Position numbers and translations under genes: made by a program
Notes under the pieces: model-generated
The model's database searches: none
What the model was told of the DNA's origin: nothing
What the model saw: only the letters and a program-made list of their open reading frames with translations
NCBI GenBank assembly: GCA_964420285.1
Contig: CAYQTE010000004.1
Location: 69,110-133,109, forward strand
DNA length: 64,000 nt
Direction of reading: 5' to 3'
DNA from: CAYQTE01 sp964420285
GTDB taxonomy: Bacteria > Planctomycetota > Phycisphaerae > Tepidisphaerales > Tepidisphaeraceae
In this document: positions 51,804 to 60,371 of the stretch, piece after piece
Layout of the letters: each line of letters starts with the position of its first letter
Position numbering within the stretch: position 1 is the first letter of the stretch

Positions 51804-52763
51804 ATGGATCGAGATCAACTGAACGAACTGCGTTCCTCCATTGCCGAAGCCCTGGTGCAGAGCGTTGTCGAATTCCCGCAGACGCAACACCTCAACCGCG
51901 TCGATCTGCCCAGCCGGGATACCATTATTAAGTGCGTCGGCCTGCTGCGGCAGATCATGTATCCCGGCTATTTCGGCCAGCAGACACTGACCGACAAGAC
52001 CCTGGCTCACCGCATCGCCGCTCTCACGCACGAGCTGTTCGATTTGCTGTACGAACAAATCTGCTGCTCCCTGCGATACGGCAAGCAGATTCCCGGCACC
52101 GACGGCGATCAGCAGGCCATCGAGGCCGTCGATCACCGCACGGCCGAGGTGGTGCTGGAGTTCTTTCAGCGGCTGCCATCGGTCCGCGCTTTGCTGGCCG
52201 AAGATGTGCAGGCCGCTTTCGACGGCGATCCGGCCGCGCAGAGCACCGACGAGACGATCTACTGCTATCCCGGCGTGCTGGCGATCACGGTGCAGCGTCT
52301 GGCGCACGTGCTCTGGACACTGGGTGTGCCGCTGTTGCCGCGCGTGATGACCGAGCACGCGCACGGCCTGACCGGCATCGACATTCACCCCGGCGCCAAG
52401 CTCGGCCGGCGTTTCTTCATTGACCACGGCACGGGCGTGGTGATCGGCGAGACGACGCTGATCGGCGACAACGTGAAGATCTATCAGGGCGTGACGCTGG
52501 GGGCGCTGTCGCCGGCGTTTGGACAATTGTTGCGAGGCCGGAAACGGCATCCGACGATCGAGGACAATGTCACCATCTATGCCGGTGCCACGATCCTGGG
52601 AGGCGAAACGGTCATCGGCACCGGCTCGGTCATTGGCGGCAACGTCTTCATTACCAGCAGCGTACCGCCGCACAACCAGGTGTCGGCGGAATCGCCCAAG
52701 TTGAAATACCGCGACCGCCGGCCCAGGGGAAACAAGCCGGTTCCATTGGATTTTCAGATTTGA
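51804..52763 (+). CDS. cysE: Serine O-acetyltransferase
   Basis: The 319-residue enzyme makes O-acetylserine for CysK. An N-terminal helical domain of ~180 residues (TLAHRIAALTHELFDLLYEQ and onwards) precedes the left-handed beta-helix built of hexapeptide repeats: GIDIHPGAKLGRRFFIDHGT, GVVIGETTLIGDNVKIYQGV, and GGETVIGTGSVIGGNVFITS. The catalytic His is in FIDHGTG. The C-terminus ends PLDFQI: an Ile terminus is what CysK binds when forming the cysteine synthase complex. The N-terminal part is longer than E. coli CysE and more like SatE-type proteins. Confidence 0.92.
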   Translation: MDRDQLNELRSSIAEALVQSVVEFPQTQHLNRVDLPSRDTIIKCVGLLRQIMYPGYFGQQTLTDKTLAHRIAALTHELFDLLYEQICCSLRYGKQIPGTDGDQQAIEAVDHRTAEVVLEFFQRLPSVRALLAEDVQAAFDGDPAAQSTDETIYCYPGVLAITVQRLAHVLWTLGVPLLPRVMTEHAHGLTGIDIHPGAKLGRRFFIDHGTGVVIGETTLIGDNVKIYQGVTLGALSPAFGQLLRGRKRHPTIEDNVTIYAGATILGGETVIGTGSVIGGNVFITSSVPPHNQVSAESPKLKYRDRRPRGNKPVPLDFQI

Positions 52764-52827
52764 GCCGGGAAGCAACTCACGGGCAGAGGTGCGGGGGCGC
52801 AGGGTAAGTAATGGGAAGGAGATCGTC

Positions 52828-54645
52828 ATGAAACTCTCGATTCGATCCGGGTTGGCCGTGGTGTGCGCCATGGCTGTCTGTGAGGGTTGTACGCAAACCG
52901 CGGCCGTGGATTCGGCGGTTCCGCATTTGGAAAAACGGGGCCTGGCGACGCAGCTTATCGTTGACGGCAAGCCGTTTCTCGCTTTGGGAGCCGAACCGCC
53001 GACCAGCGCGCCGTCCAACCTGGAATATCTGCGCTACATGATGCAGGTGATGGCGAGCACCGGGCACCAGAATTGCGCGGAGATCGCCGTTGGCTGGTCC
53101 TGGATCGAGCCCCAGAAGGGCAATTACGATTTCCGGATTGTCGATGCGATGATCCAGGACGCCCAGCAGTCCAATCTGCGCATCGTCCTGGTGTGGTTTG
53201 GAAGCTGGAAGAACGGACTGTCCAGCTTCGCGCCGGCGTGGGTAAAGGCTGACCAGCAGGGCTTCCCACGCGCTCAAATGGGCGATGGCCGATCCCTCGA
53301 AACCCTTTCCACGTTCAGCGCGAACAACTGGGAGGCCGATGGGCGAGCGTTTGCGGCCATGATGCGGCATATCCACGATATCGATCCGTCGCACCGCGTG
53401 ATCATGGTGCAGGTGGAAAATGAAATCGGCATCCTTGGCGATACGCGGGATAAGTCGCCTATGGCCAACAAGGCATTCGAGGCGAATGTTCCGGCCGAGC
53501 TTATGGATTACCTCAAGAAGCACAAAGATGAGTTGTTTCCCAAGCTCCGCACGGTGTGGGAAGCGGCTGGTTTCAAGACCTCCGGCACGTGGGAGGATGT
53601 CTTCGGCAAGGGGCCGAAGACCGACGAGATCTTCATGGCCTGGAACTATTCGCGGTACGTGAATCACGTCATCGAGTCGGGCAAGAAGGAATATGCGATC
53701 CCGATGTTCGTGAATGTGTGGCTCGGTCCGGACTGGGGGCTCAATGGCTATCCGAGGGGCCAGGCGGAAGACCACGTGCAGGATATCTGGAGGGCGGGCG
53801 CACCGCTGGTGGACATGTTCTGCCCCGATGCTTACCTGTCCAGTTCTCCGTCCCAGGGCGTGGTCGATGCCATGATCGACCTGACCACGAATTACACCCG
53901 CCGGGGCAATCCCTTCTTCACCGTCGAGGCCAACAGCGAGGCCCGCGGCGCAGCGCACGCTTTCTACGCCATCGGCCAGCATCGCGCCATCGGCTATTCC
54001 GGGATGGGTGAAGGCGGCCTGCTGGACTGGTTCACCAGGACGGGGATGAATCTGCCGGCCATCATCACTCCGCCGGGCGCGAATTCGCCCGAATCGCTGG
54101 TGGGGTTTGGCGGTCCGGGGATGAGCACGCCGCTCCCGCCGCCGCCTCCCGAATTTGAACGGCAGGCACTTCCGCAGGCATTTCTGATCCTGTCGCAAAT
54201 TGCTCCGCAAATCCTGGCGCACCAGAGCGATGGCACAATCGCCGGCGTGGCGATCGACGATCGCCGGCCCAGGGACGAGGTCAAATTAGGCAACTACATT
54301 CTGAACGTCGGTTTCCCCATCGGCCGGCGCGCCCCGGATGTCGCTCCCGATACCATCGGCTATGCCCTGTTCATGGCCACCGGCCCGGACGAATACGTCA
54401 TGGCCGGCAACAATGTCCTGATCACATTCTCGCCAAATATTCCGGGTGCGCCGATTGCCGGCCTGGCCTCGCAGGAAGCCGGCCGGTTTGACGCCAGCGG
54501 CAATTGGGTGACCACTCAATATCTTGGCGGCGACGACACGGTGATTTCGTCCGACCCGCCGGCGCCGAACCAATCCGGCAGCGGTGTGCGACTGGCGTTG
54601 GGCGAGCGGGCCATTCAGCGCGTGAGGTTGTACAGGTACCGGTAG
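52828..54645 (+). CDS. GH35/GH42-like glycoside hydrolase lipoprotein
   Basis: The 605-residue protein has a lipoprotein signal (MKLSIRSGLAVVCAMAVCEG, Cys21). A TIM-barrel follows: QLIVDGKPFLALGAEPPTSA, then VGWSWIEPQKGNYDF as in beta-galactosidases, and IMVQVENEIGILG containing the NE pair with E199 as the likely acid/base. The nucleophile is probably in FFTVEANSEARGA. The C-terminal ~200 residues are beta-rich (GH35-type, DUF5597-like). It may cut beta-galactosides or related glycans outside the cell. AAGGAG precedes the ATG at 52828; the upstream start at 52789 has no signal peptide logic. Confidence 0.85.
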   Translation: MKLSIRSGLAVVCAMAVCEGCTQTAAVDSAVPHLEKRGLATQLIVDGKPFLALGAEPPTSAPSNLEYLRYMMQVMASTGHQNCAEIAVGWSWIEPQKGNYDFRIVDAMIQDAQQSNLRIVLVWFGSWKNGLSSFAPAWVKADQQGFPRAQMGDGRSLETLSTFSANNWEADGRAFAAMMRHIHDIDPSHRVIMVQVENEIGILGDTRDKSPMANKAFEANVPAELMDYLKKHKDELFPKLRTVWEAAGFKTSGTWEDVFGKGPKTDEIFMAWNYSRYVNHVIESGKKEYAIPMFVNVWLGPDWGLNGYPRGQAEDHVQDIWRAGAPLVDMFCPDAYLSSSPSQGVVDAMIDLTTNYTRRGNPFFTVEANSEARGAAHAFYAIGQHRAIGYSGMGEGGLLDWFTRTGMNLPAIITPPGANSPESLVGFGGPGMSTPLPPPPPEFERQALPQAFLILSQIAPQILAHQSDGTIAGVAIDDRRPRDEVKLGNYILNVGFPIGRRAPDVAPDTIGYALFMATGPDEYVMAGNNVLITFSPNIPGAPIAGLASQEAGRFDASGNWVTTQYLGGDDTVISSDPPAPNQSGSGVRLALGERAIQRVRLYRYR

Positions 54646-54765
54646 GTGATTAACCGCGTCTTCCCGCCGCCGGCTTGCTGGTGCAGCGAGTCCGCGGCTT
54701 GCGACATCGAGCGGAATATCTCGACGGCCTGGCGCATCGATTCATCAAGTTACAGGAAGTCACGT

Positions 54766-55542
54766 TCACTTCGCCGGCGAAGCGACGAGCAATTCCTGAC
54801 CGCTGGCGAGGGCTTCGCTGACCGGAATGGCATCTCCGGCGTCTGCGATCATGCGGACGGCGGCGGAGCGGATGGTGGCCACGGAAAGGTTCTTGCCGGG
54901 GCAGTCGGTGGGCTTGGTGTCGCCGTGGCCGAGGATGTGGTCCGGGGCGATCTTGTAACGCTTCATCAGCCAGGCGGTCAGGGTGTTGACGGAGCGCATC
55001 TGGGCGGCCGAGGGGGTTTGTTCGTCGAAATTGCCCACCAGGCAGATGCCGATGCCGTATTCGTTGTAGCGGTTGTCGGGAGTCTTGTCGTGGGCGCCGT
55101 ATTTCTGGATGGGCCAGCGCGGTCCGACTTCGATCTGGCCGTCGCCGCTGTTGGTGCCGTTGCCGATGACAAAGTGATAGCCCAATTCATCGAAACCGCG
55201 ATCGCGATGCCACTGGTCAATGATGGCGGCGTTGCCGAAGGTGGTGGCGCTGTGATGGATGATGATCCATTGCCACGGCCGGGCGGCGACGGTGGGAATC
55301 CAATCGGCGGGCACTTTTTCAGTCGCGGGCTTCTGGGCCGGTGGCCGCACCGGCAGGACGGGCGCCGGCGGCTGTGTGTTCAGGGCCAGAGGCGCCGGGG
55401 TGGGCGGGGCGGGCTGATAAAGAATGGTCGGGGGGCGGAAGGACGGGGGCGGGACGGAATTGACGGCCGACTCGTCCTGGCAACCCAGCAACAGGCCCAA
55501 TGCGATTGACGCGGTGAAGAGAAAAACGAATCGAGCAGCCAT
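54766..55542 (-). CDS. N-acetylmuramoyl-L-alanine amidase / PGRP-like lipoprotein
   Basis: The 258-residue protein has a lipoprotein signal (AARFVFLFTASIALGLLLGC, Cys21), a Pro-rich linker and an Amidase_2 domain. Zinc ligands are H in WIIIHHSATT, then H and C in LGHGDTKPTDCPG. GFDELGYHFVIGNG and YGIGICLVGNFDEQTPS are the usual PGRP strands. The enzyme cleaves the amide between MurNAc and L-Ala. I chose the ATG at 55542, which follows AAGGGG and begins the signal; upstream starts at 55596 or 55791 would hide it. Two wall hydrolases (this and mltA) in the window support a normal cell wall. Confidence 0.88.
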   Translation of the reverse strand: MAARFVFLFTASIALGLLLGCQDESAVNSVPPPSFRPPTILYQPAPPTPAPLALNTQPPAPVLPVRPPAQKPATEKVPADWIPTVAARPWQWIIIHHSATTFGNAAIIDQWHRDRGFDELGYHFVIGNGTNSGDGQIEVGPRWPIQKYGAHDKTPDNRYNEYGIGICLVGNFDEQTPSAAQMRSVNTLTAWLMKRYKIAPDHILGHGDTKPTDCPGKNLSVATIRSAAVRMIADAGDAIPVSEALASGQELLVASPAK

Positions 55543-55762
55543 CCCTGGCCCCTTGCGGCCCAAGGCCGCGTAAAATTGCCTGAAGATCGGCCGCATCCGA
55601 GCGGCTGCCCGGATATCTATCGGAAACGAAGGCGGAATTCCAGTAGCGCCGGAGGATAAGTGAGTAAAGTTTTCGACGGGCTCTTTCAAACGGGAGGAAT
55701 CTTCGCATAATGGGGAATTCGCCGCCGCTATGGCGTGTGAGTGTTTTGCAGAGGTAAATACG

Positions 55763-57286
55763 ATGGGTCCGACCAACGTCGCTCTGGTCAAGTTACTCCA
55801 GATTGACCAGAAGCTCAGCGAGGCTCAGGCACGCCTGGATGTGGTATGCCGCAATGTCCGGGTTCAGGAACGCAAGGTGGCTGATGTGGCCGAGCGGCTG
55901 AATCTGGCCCAGTCCAAGCTGCGTGAGGCCCAGGCGGGGGCGGCGCAGTACGATCTGGAGATCAAGTCCCGCGACGCCCAGATCGAAAAGCTGCGCGCCC
56001 AGCAACAGGCGTCGAAGAACAATCGCGAGTACCAGACTTTTCTATTGGAAATCAATACGCAGAAGATCGACCGCGGCAAGGCCGAGGAGACCGCACTGGC
56101 TCGAATGGAAGAAGTCGAGCAGGCGCAGGGGCAGGTGACAGAGCTGACGGCGGCGCTGGAAGCGGATCAGACGAAACTGGCGGCGTTGAGGGCGGAGGTG
56201 GGCGACAAGGTGACGGCATTGGAAGCCGAGATCGCCGCCATCCGCGTCCAGCGCGAGGCGGTGTCCGCGGCTGTGCCGGCTCGCGGGCATGACGTTTATG
56301 ACCGGCTGGCGGAGCGGTTTGAAGGCGAGGCGATGAGTCCGCTGATCCAGCCGGACCGGCGTCACGAGGAATACATCTGCGGCGGCTGCAACATGGGTCT
56401 GGTGACGGACGTTTACAACAAGCTGCACACGCGGGACGACATCGTGGTGTGCCCCAGTTGCAAGCGGATTTTGTATATCGCTGACGATTTGCCGCCGGAG
56501 ATGGGCGGGAAGAGCAACGAGACCGCGCCGACACACAAGACGCGAGGCGGCGGGGGGAAGAAAGCCAAGGCCAAAGCGAAACTCACGCAGGAACAGGCGC
56601 TGGCGAAGTTCGCGGCGCTGTTTCCCGGCGGGTTCGGCGATGCGGCCTATTACGAGCGCGTGCGCGGGGTGATCGAGGATGCGCATCGGCGCTGGAACAG
56701 CGAATTTGGCGGCGGCAAGGCGGCGGCGCTGCTCAGCGAAGGCGCCATCGGCGAACTGACGCGAAAATCCGATATCGTGGTCAGCCCGCTGACGATGCTC
56801 AATCGCTTTGACAAGATGGGTTTGCGCGAGGCGCTGCGGGATTCGGCGTCGGCGCGGGCGATCTTCGCGGAATTGCTCCCGCTGGTGGACCACGACGGCC
56901 CGATGGGCGAGCGATTCAATGCCTGGGCGGACATGCTGCGCTCTCTGCCCCAACGCGGGTCGCGCGTCTGCACCTGGCCGGTGGCCACGATGCTGCCGAC
57001 CATCGCCCGGCCGGATCGGTTTCTTTTTGTCCGCGGCGAACTGGTGACCGACAGCGCACTGCGCTTGCAGATCGACCTGCGGTTTGACTCGGCGCCGGCG
57101 TGGGACGTTTACGAGCGGATCATGGCCATGGCCAATCGGCTGATGGATCAGCTTCGACCGCGCGGAGCACGGGATTACATCGACGTCTACGGGTTCATGA
57201 TGGCGGTTGAGGAATTCACGCCCGAATCACACGAGCCGGCGGCCGGCGAAAATTCCTCCGCCGGCGTCCCGGCTCAATCGACATGA
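55763..57286 (+). CDS. Coiled-coil zinc-ribbon protein (CT398-like) with long C-terminal domain
   Basis: Residues 1-170 form a long coiled coil (LVKLLQIDQKLSEAQARLDV onward). The C4 zinc ribbon follows: YICGGCNMGL and VVCPSCKRILYI, as in the C4-type zinc-ribbon (CT398/DUF164) family. An extra ~230-residue C-terminal domain (from TQEQALAKFAALFPGGFGD) is not part of that family and I do not recognise it. The family's role is unclear; CT398 is linked to type III secretion and sigma-54 in chlamydiae. It overlaps the RNase H gene by 4 bp. Confidence 0.78.
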   Translation: MGPTNVALVKLLQIDQKLSEAQARLDVVCRNVRVQERKVADVAERLNLAQSKLREAQAGAAQYDLEIKSRDAQIEKLRAQQQASKNNREYQTFLLEINTQKIDRGKAEETALARMEEVEQAQGQVTELTAALEADQTKLAALRAEVGDKVTALEAEIAAIRVQREAVSAAVPARGHDVYDRLAERFEGEAMSPLIQPDRRHEEYICGGCNMGLVTDVYNKLHTRDDIVVCPSCKRILYIADDLPPEMGGKSNETAPTHKTRGGGGKKAKAKAKLTQEQALAKFAALFPGGFGDAAYYERVRGVIEDAHRRWNSEFGGGKAAALLSEGAIGELTRKSDIVVSPLTMLNRFDKMGLREALRDSASARAIFAELLPLVDHDGPMGERFNAWADMLRSLPQRGSRVCTWPVATMLPTIARPDRFLFVRGELVTDSALRLQIDLRFDSAPAWDVYERIMAMANRLMDQLRPRGARDYIDVYGFMMAVEEFTPESHEPAAGENSSAGVPAQST

Positions 57287-57915
57287 CCGAGACACTGATC
57301 CTGAATTTTGACGGCGGGAGCCGGGGCAATCCGGGTCCGGCGGCGTATGGCATCGTGATCCGCGCCCAGGACGGGACGCCGCTGGCGACAATCGGCCGAT
57401 TCATCGGCACGGCCACGAACAACGTCGCGGAATACAGCGCGCTGATCGCCGGCCTGCACGAGGCCAGACGCCTGGGCGCCCACCGATTGGTCGTGCGCGG
57501 GGACAGTCAGTTGATCATCCGGCAGATGACCGGCGAATACCGCGTGAAACATCCGGATTTGCAGCCGTTGCACCGCGCGGCCATGGCGCTGGCCGGGGAA
57601 TTCAAGAAGATCTCCTACGAATATCATCCGCGCGAGGAGAATTCGCTGGCGGACGCTTTGGCGAATAAGGCGATGGACAGGCGTGGCGAAGTGGATGAGG
57701 CGGACCAAGCGGGCGATAAGGGAGCGATCGAAGCGGGGGATGCGGAGCCGGTGCGCCAGGCGAACCCGGTGGACAACATTTCCGGCTCTATGTGGAGTTG
57801 CCCCGATTGCGGCTGCGAGATCAAGGTTGAAAAGGCGCCGCCAGCGGGAATGAGATCGGCAGCCGGATTTTCGTGCGTGTGCGGCGGGGCGATGAGAAGA
57901 AAACCGTCGCGCTGA
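57283..57915 (+). CDS. RNase H-family protein with C-terminal zinc ribbon
   Basis: The 210-residue protein is an RNase HI-like domain (1-135) with acidic residues in FDGGSRGNPGPAAYG (D9), NNVAEYSALIAGL (E), GDSQLIIRQM (D) and NSLADALANKAM (D). It closely resembles stand-alone RNase HI variants of the YpeP/ YqaE type. An unusual ~75-residue tail ends in a four-Cys motif, CPDCGCEIKV then CVCGGAM, that could bind zinc. The domain removes RNA from RNA/DNA hybrids. The tail's function is unknown. Confidence 0.85.
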   Translation: MTETLILNFDGGSRGNPGPAAYGIVIRAQDGTPLATIGRFIGTATNNVAEYSALIAGLHEARRLGAHRLVVRGDSQLIIRQMTGEYRVKHPDLQPLHRAAMALAGEFKKISYEYHPREENSLADALANKAMDRRGEVDEADQAGDKGAIEAGDAEPVRQANPVDNISGSMWSCPDCGCEIKVEKAPPAGMRSAAGFSCVCGGAMRRKPSR

Positions 57916-58040
57916 GTTCGGGGCGGGGGAAATCTGAGATTTGAGATTCGAGGTGATCTGGCGGGCCAGCGGCGATTATTCCCACGGGATTGTTAGCGTC
58001 GATTATTTGCGGGACGGCGGCGCGGGGCTACACTGCCCAC

Positions 58041-59795
58041 ATGAAACAAGGCTGGAACCGGGCGGCGACAGGAACTGTGCTGGCGTTTGCGGCGGTGGCG
58101 TTCGTTGGGGGGATCGGGTGGGGATTGCCTTCGCGGGATTCGGATCGATATCTTTTCGGCGGCGAATTTCCATGGTCAGGGGTCGAAATACAACAACTGA
58201 TCCCACGCGACGAAGGCGGCATCGCCGGGGCGGACGTGGCGGCGGCGAAGCTGGATCGCTCCAAGGCAAATGTGCTCAATGCCACCGACGCCGATCGGGC
58301 ACGCATCGTGCGGCGATATCGCCTTTTCACGACCCAGCCGGATGAGTGGGTCACCATCGCGGCCCTCTCGAAAATGCATCCGGGAAGCGGGGATTTTGAT
58401 CCGAAGCTGTACCAGTACGGCGGCGTATGGGTGTACGGGGTGGGAGCGATTTTCGAGGCGGCGAATGTTTTTGGATTGGCCACGGTGTCGCCGGATGTAA
58501 CGCAATACCTGGACCGGCCGGACCAGATCGGGCGGCTGTATGAATTGGCGAGACTGTACAGCGTGGCGTGGGGATTGCTCGGTGTTTGGCTGGCGTATGT
58601 GCTGGTGAAGCGGGGTACGGGGTCATGGTGGGCGGCGGTGGTGGGGGCGATGTGTTTTGCGACGTTGCCGGGCGTGGTGGATTTGGCGCACGAGGCCAAG
58701 CCGCATCTGGCATGTCTGGTGGCGACGATGGCGGCGGCGGCGTGCGCGGCGAAATATCTGGAAACAGGGCGGCGGCGATGGTGGATCTGGGCCGGCGTGT
58801 GCTGCGGCCTGGCATTTGGATTGGTCCTGACCGGGGCGATCGCGCTGGCGATTCTGCCGATGATGGGGATTCTGCAAATGCGGCGGTCGAAAACGGGCGG
58901 CGCCTGGTCATGGATCGGGCCGGCGGTGGGGGCGCTGCTGATCGCATGCGCAATCTTCGCGGCGAGCAATCCGTATCTGGTGATGCATCTGATCAAGCCC
59001 GCAGCGTCGGGCGGCGCCGTCGGGTCGAACCTGGGGAACACGGCCGCAATGTACAGGATAACCTCGCCGCTGGCGGGGTATTGGAATGTCATCGGGCTCA
59101 TCGGTGAAGGATCCTCGCTGCCGGTGGCGGTGGCCGGGGTGGCGGGCGCGATCTTGCTGGTGATCAAGACCCGCCAGTGTGGATGCAACGACGGCGTATG
59201 GTTGCTGGCGGGTCCGGCAGCGCTGACGGCGTTGGCGTCGGGTCTGGTTGGGGCGGGTAAGCCGGGTGAGTTTGGGCGATTCCTGCTGGATGTGGATGTG
59301 CTCTTGCTCCTGCTGGCGATAACGGCGGCGGTGAAGTGGACAAAGAACGGGACGGCGCGGACGATGATATTGGCGCTGCTGCTGCTGGCGACGATTCTGA
59401 GCGGCGGGCGCTATTGGCTGGGATTCGTGCAGGATACGGCCGGCAACACCACGCGTGCCCAGGCGGCGCAGACATTGGCCAAACTGGAAAAGGCCGGCAA
59501 CCGGCAGGTTGCCTTGTGGGCCGAGCCGGCGCCGTATTCGACGCCGCCGATGGATTTGATTCATCAACAGTTGGTGCTGGCGCCGGATGGAACGGCGGTG
59601 GGGCGATTGCCGGCGGATGATGTGGGCGTGTCGGCGATGGATCGAGTTGAGGGGATCAAGGATCAAAGCGGATTCTTACACGCGACGATCACGGGATCGG
59701 GTCAATCGGGCGGGCAGACGCCGATCAGTTGGGCGGCCAAGCCGTTTGTGATCTGGCTTCCGGAGCGGCTGAAGGAGGGGCTGCTGCGGCAATAA
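58041..59795 (+). CDS. GT-C-like polytopic membrane protein (dolichyl-phosphate-mannosyltransferase type)
   Basis: The 584-residue protein has about 11 hydrophobic segments, beginning AATGTVLAFAAVAFVGGIGW. The large luminal loop after helix 1 contains D-rich features seen in GT39/GT83-type transferases (SRDSDRY, and PDEWVTIAALSK). Its last ~100 residues form a soluble domain. ArnT/PMT-like enzymes transfer sugars from a polyprenyl carrier. The assignment rests on topology and weak motif, so I rate it moderate. The start is the ATG at 58041. Confidence 0.62.
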   Translation: MKQGWNRAATGTVLAFAAVAFVGGIGWGLPSRDSDRYLFGGEFPWSGVEIQQLIPRDEGGIAGADVAAAKLDRSKANVLNATDADRARIVRRYRLFTTQPDEWVTIAALSKMHPGSGDFDPKLYQYGGVWVYGVGAIFEAANVFGLATVSPDVTQYLDRPDQIGRLYELARLYSVAWGLLGVWLAYVLVKRGTGSWWAAVVGAMCFATLPGVVDLAHEAKPHLACLVATMAAAACAAKYLETGRRRWWIWAGVCCGLAFGLVLTGAIALAILPMMGILQMRRSKTGGAWSWIGPAVGALLIACAIFAASNPYLVMHLIKPAASGGAVGSNLGNTAAMYRITSPLAGYWNVIGLIGEGSSLPVAVAGVAGAILLVIKTRQCGCNDGVWLLAGPAALTALASGLVGAGKPGEFGRFLLDVDVLLLLLAITAAVKWTKNGTARTMILALLLLATILSGGRYWLGFVQDTAGNTTRAQAAQTLAKLEKAGNRQVALWAEPAPYSTPPMDLIHQQLVLAPDGTAVGRLPADDVGVSAMDRVEGIKDQSGFLHATITGSGQSGGQTPISWAAKPFVIWLPERLKEGLLRQ

Positions 59796-59844
59796 GATTT
59801 GCGCGGGCGGTTGCGTGGACGGGGTGGCGTGATATCCTTTGGGG

Positions 59845-60312
59845 ATGGAAGGCGTCACGACGGCACTTGTCGGTTTTATCCTTGTGTGCGCTGCGCTGCC
59901 CAAGCTGGTGAAGAACAGGACGCACTACTACATCGCGCTGTTTGCCGTGGGCGCGATTATTCTGCTGAGTAGCTTTGCAAGCATCGCCGGCCCCGGGGCC
60001 TTTGCGCAATTCGTGGCGGCGTTGAACGGGCTGCTCCAGATCGTTGGGCTGGCGGCGTTGGTGCTGGCGTGCGGGGGGCTGTCGGCGCGGCAGCTCGCCG
60101 GCGAGATGGGAAATGCGTTTGAAGTGATCCGGCGGGGCGGAGAGGAAAAAGAGACGATCATTCCGCTGGGCCCGGAGGCCTATGCGGCAATGGCGGCCAA
60201 GGCACGTTCGCAGGCTGTCGCGGCGAATCCCGCCGCGGCGCCGGCCCAGCGGCCGGGTACGGCGGATTCCGTGGACACCGCAACAGACGAGAATTCGATT
60301 CCGCTGGAATAA
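59845..60312 (+). CDS. Small membrane protein, three helices and an acidic tail
   Basis: Unrecognised. Residues 1-85 contain three hydrophobic segments (VTTALVGFILVCAALPKLV, YYIALFAVGAIILLSSFASI, and LLQIVGLAALVLACGG). The C-terminal 70 residues are cytoplasmic, Ala-rich and end acidic (ATDENSIPLE). It precedes the degenerate GspE-like gene by 59 bp and may act with it. The start at 59845 is the first ATG. Confidence 0.6.
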   Translation: MEGVTTALVGFILVCAALPKLVKNRTHYYIALFAVGAIILLSSFASIAGPGAFAQFVAALNGLLQIVGLAALVLACGGLSARQLAGEMGNAFEVIRRGGEEKETIIPLGPEAYAAMAAKARSQAVAANPAAAPAQRPGTADSVDTATDENSIPLE

Positions 60313-60371
60313 GGCTGGTTGGCGGAAATTTGTCGCACGGGTTAAGATCGGCGTTGGGCTGAGGAAAGTTG

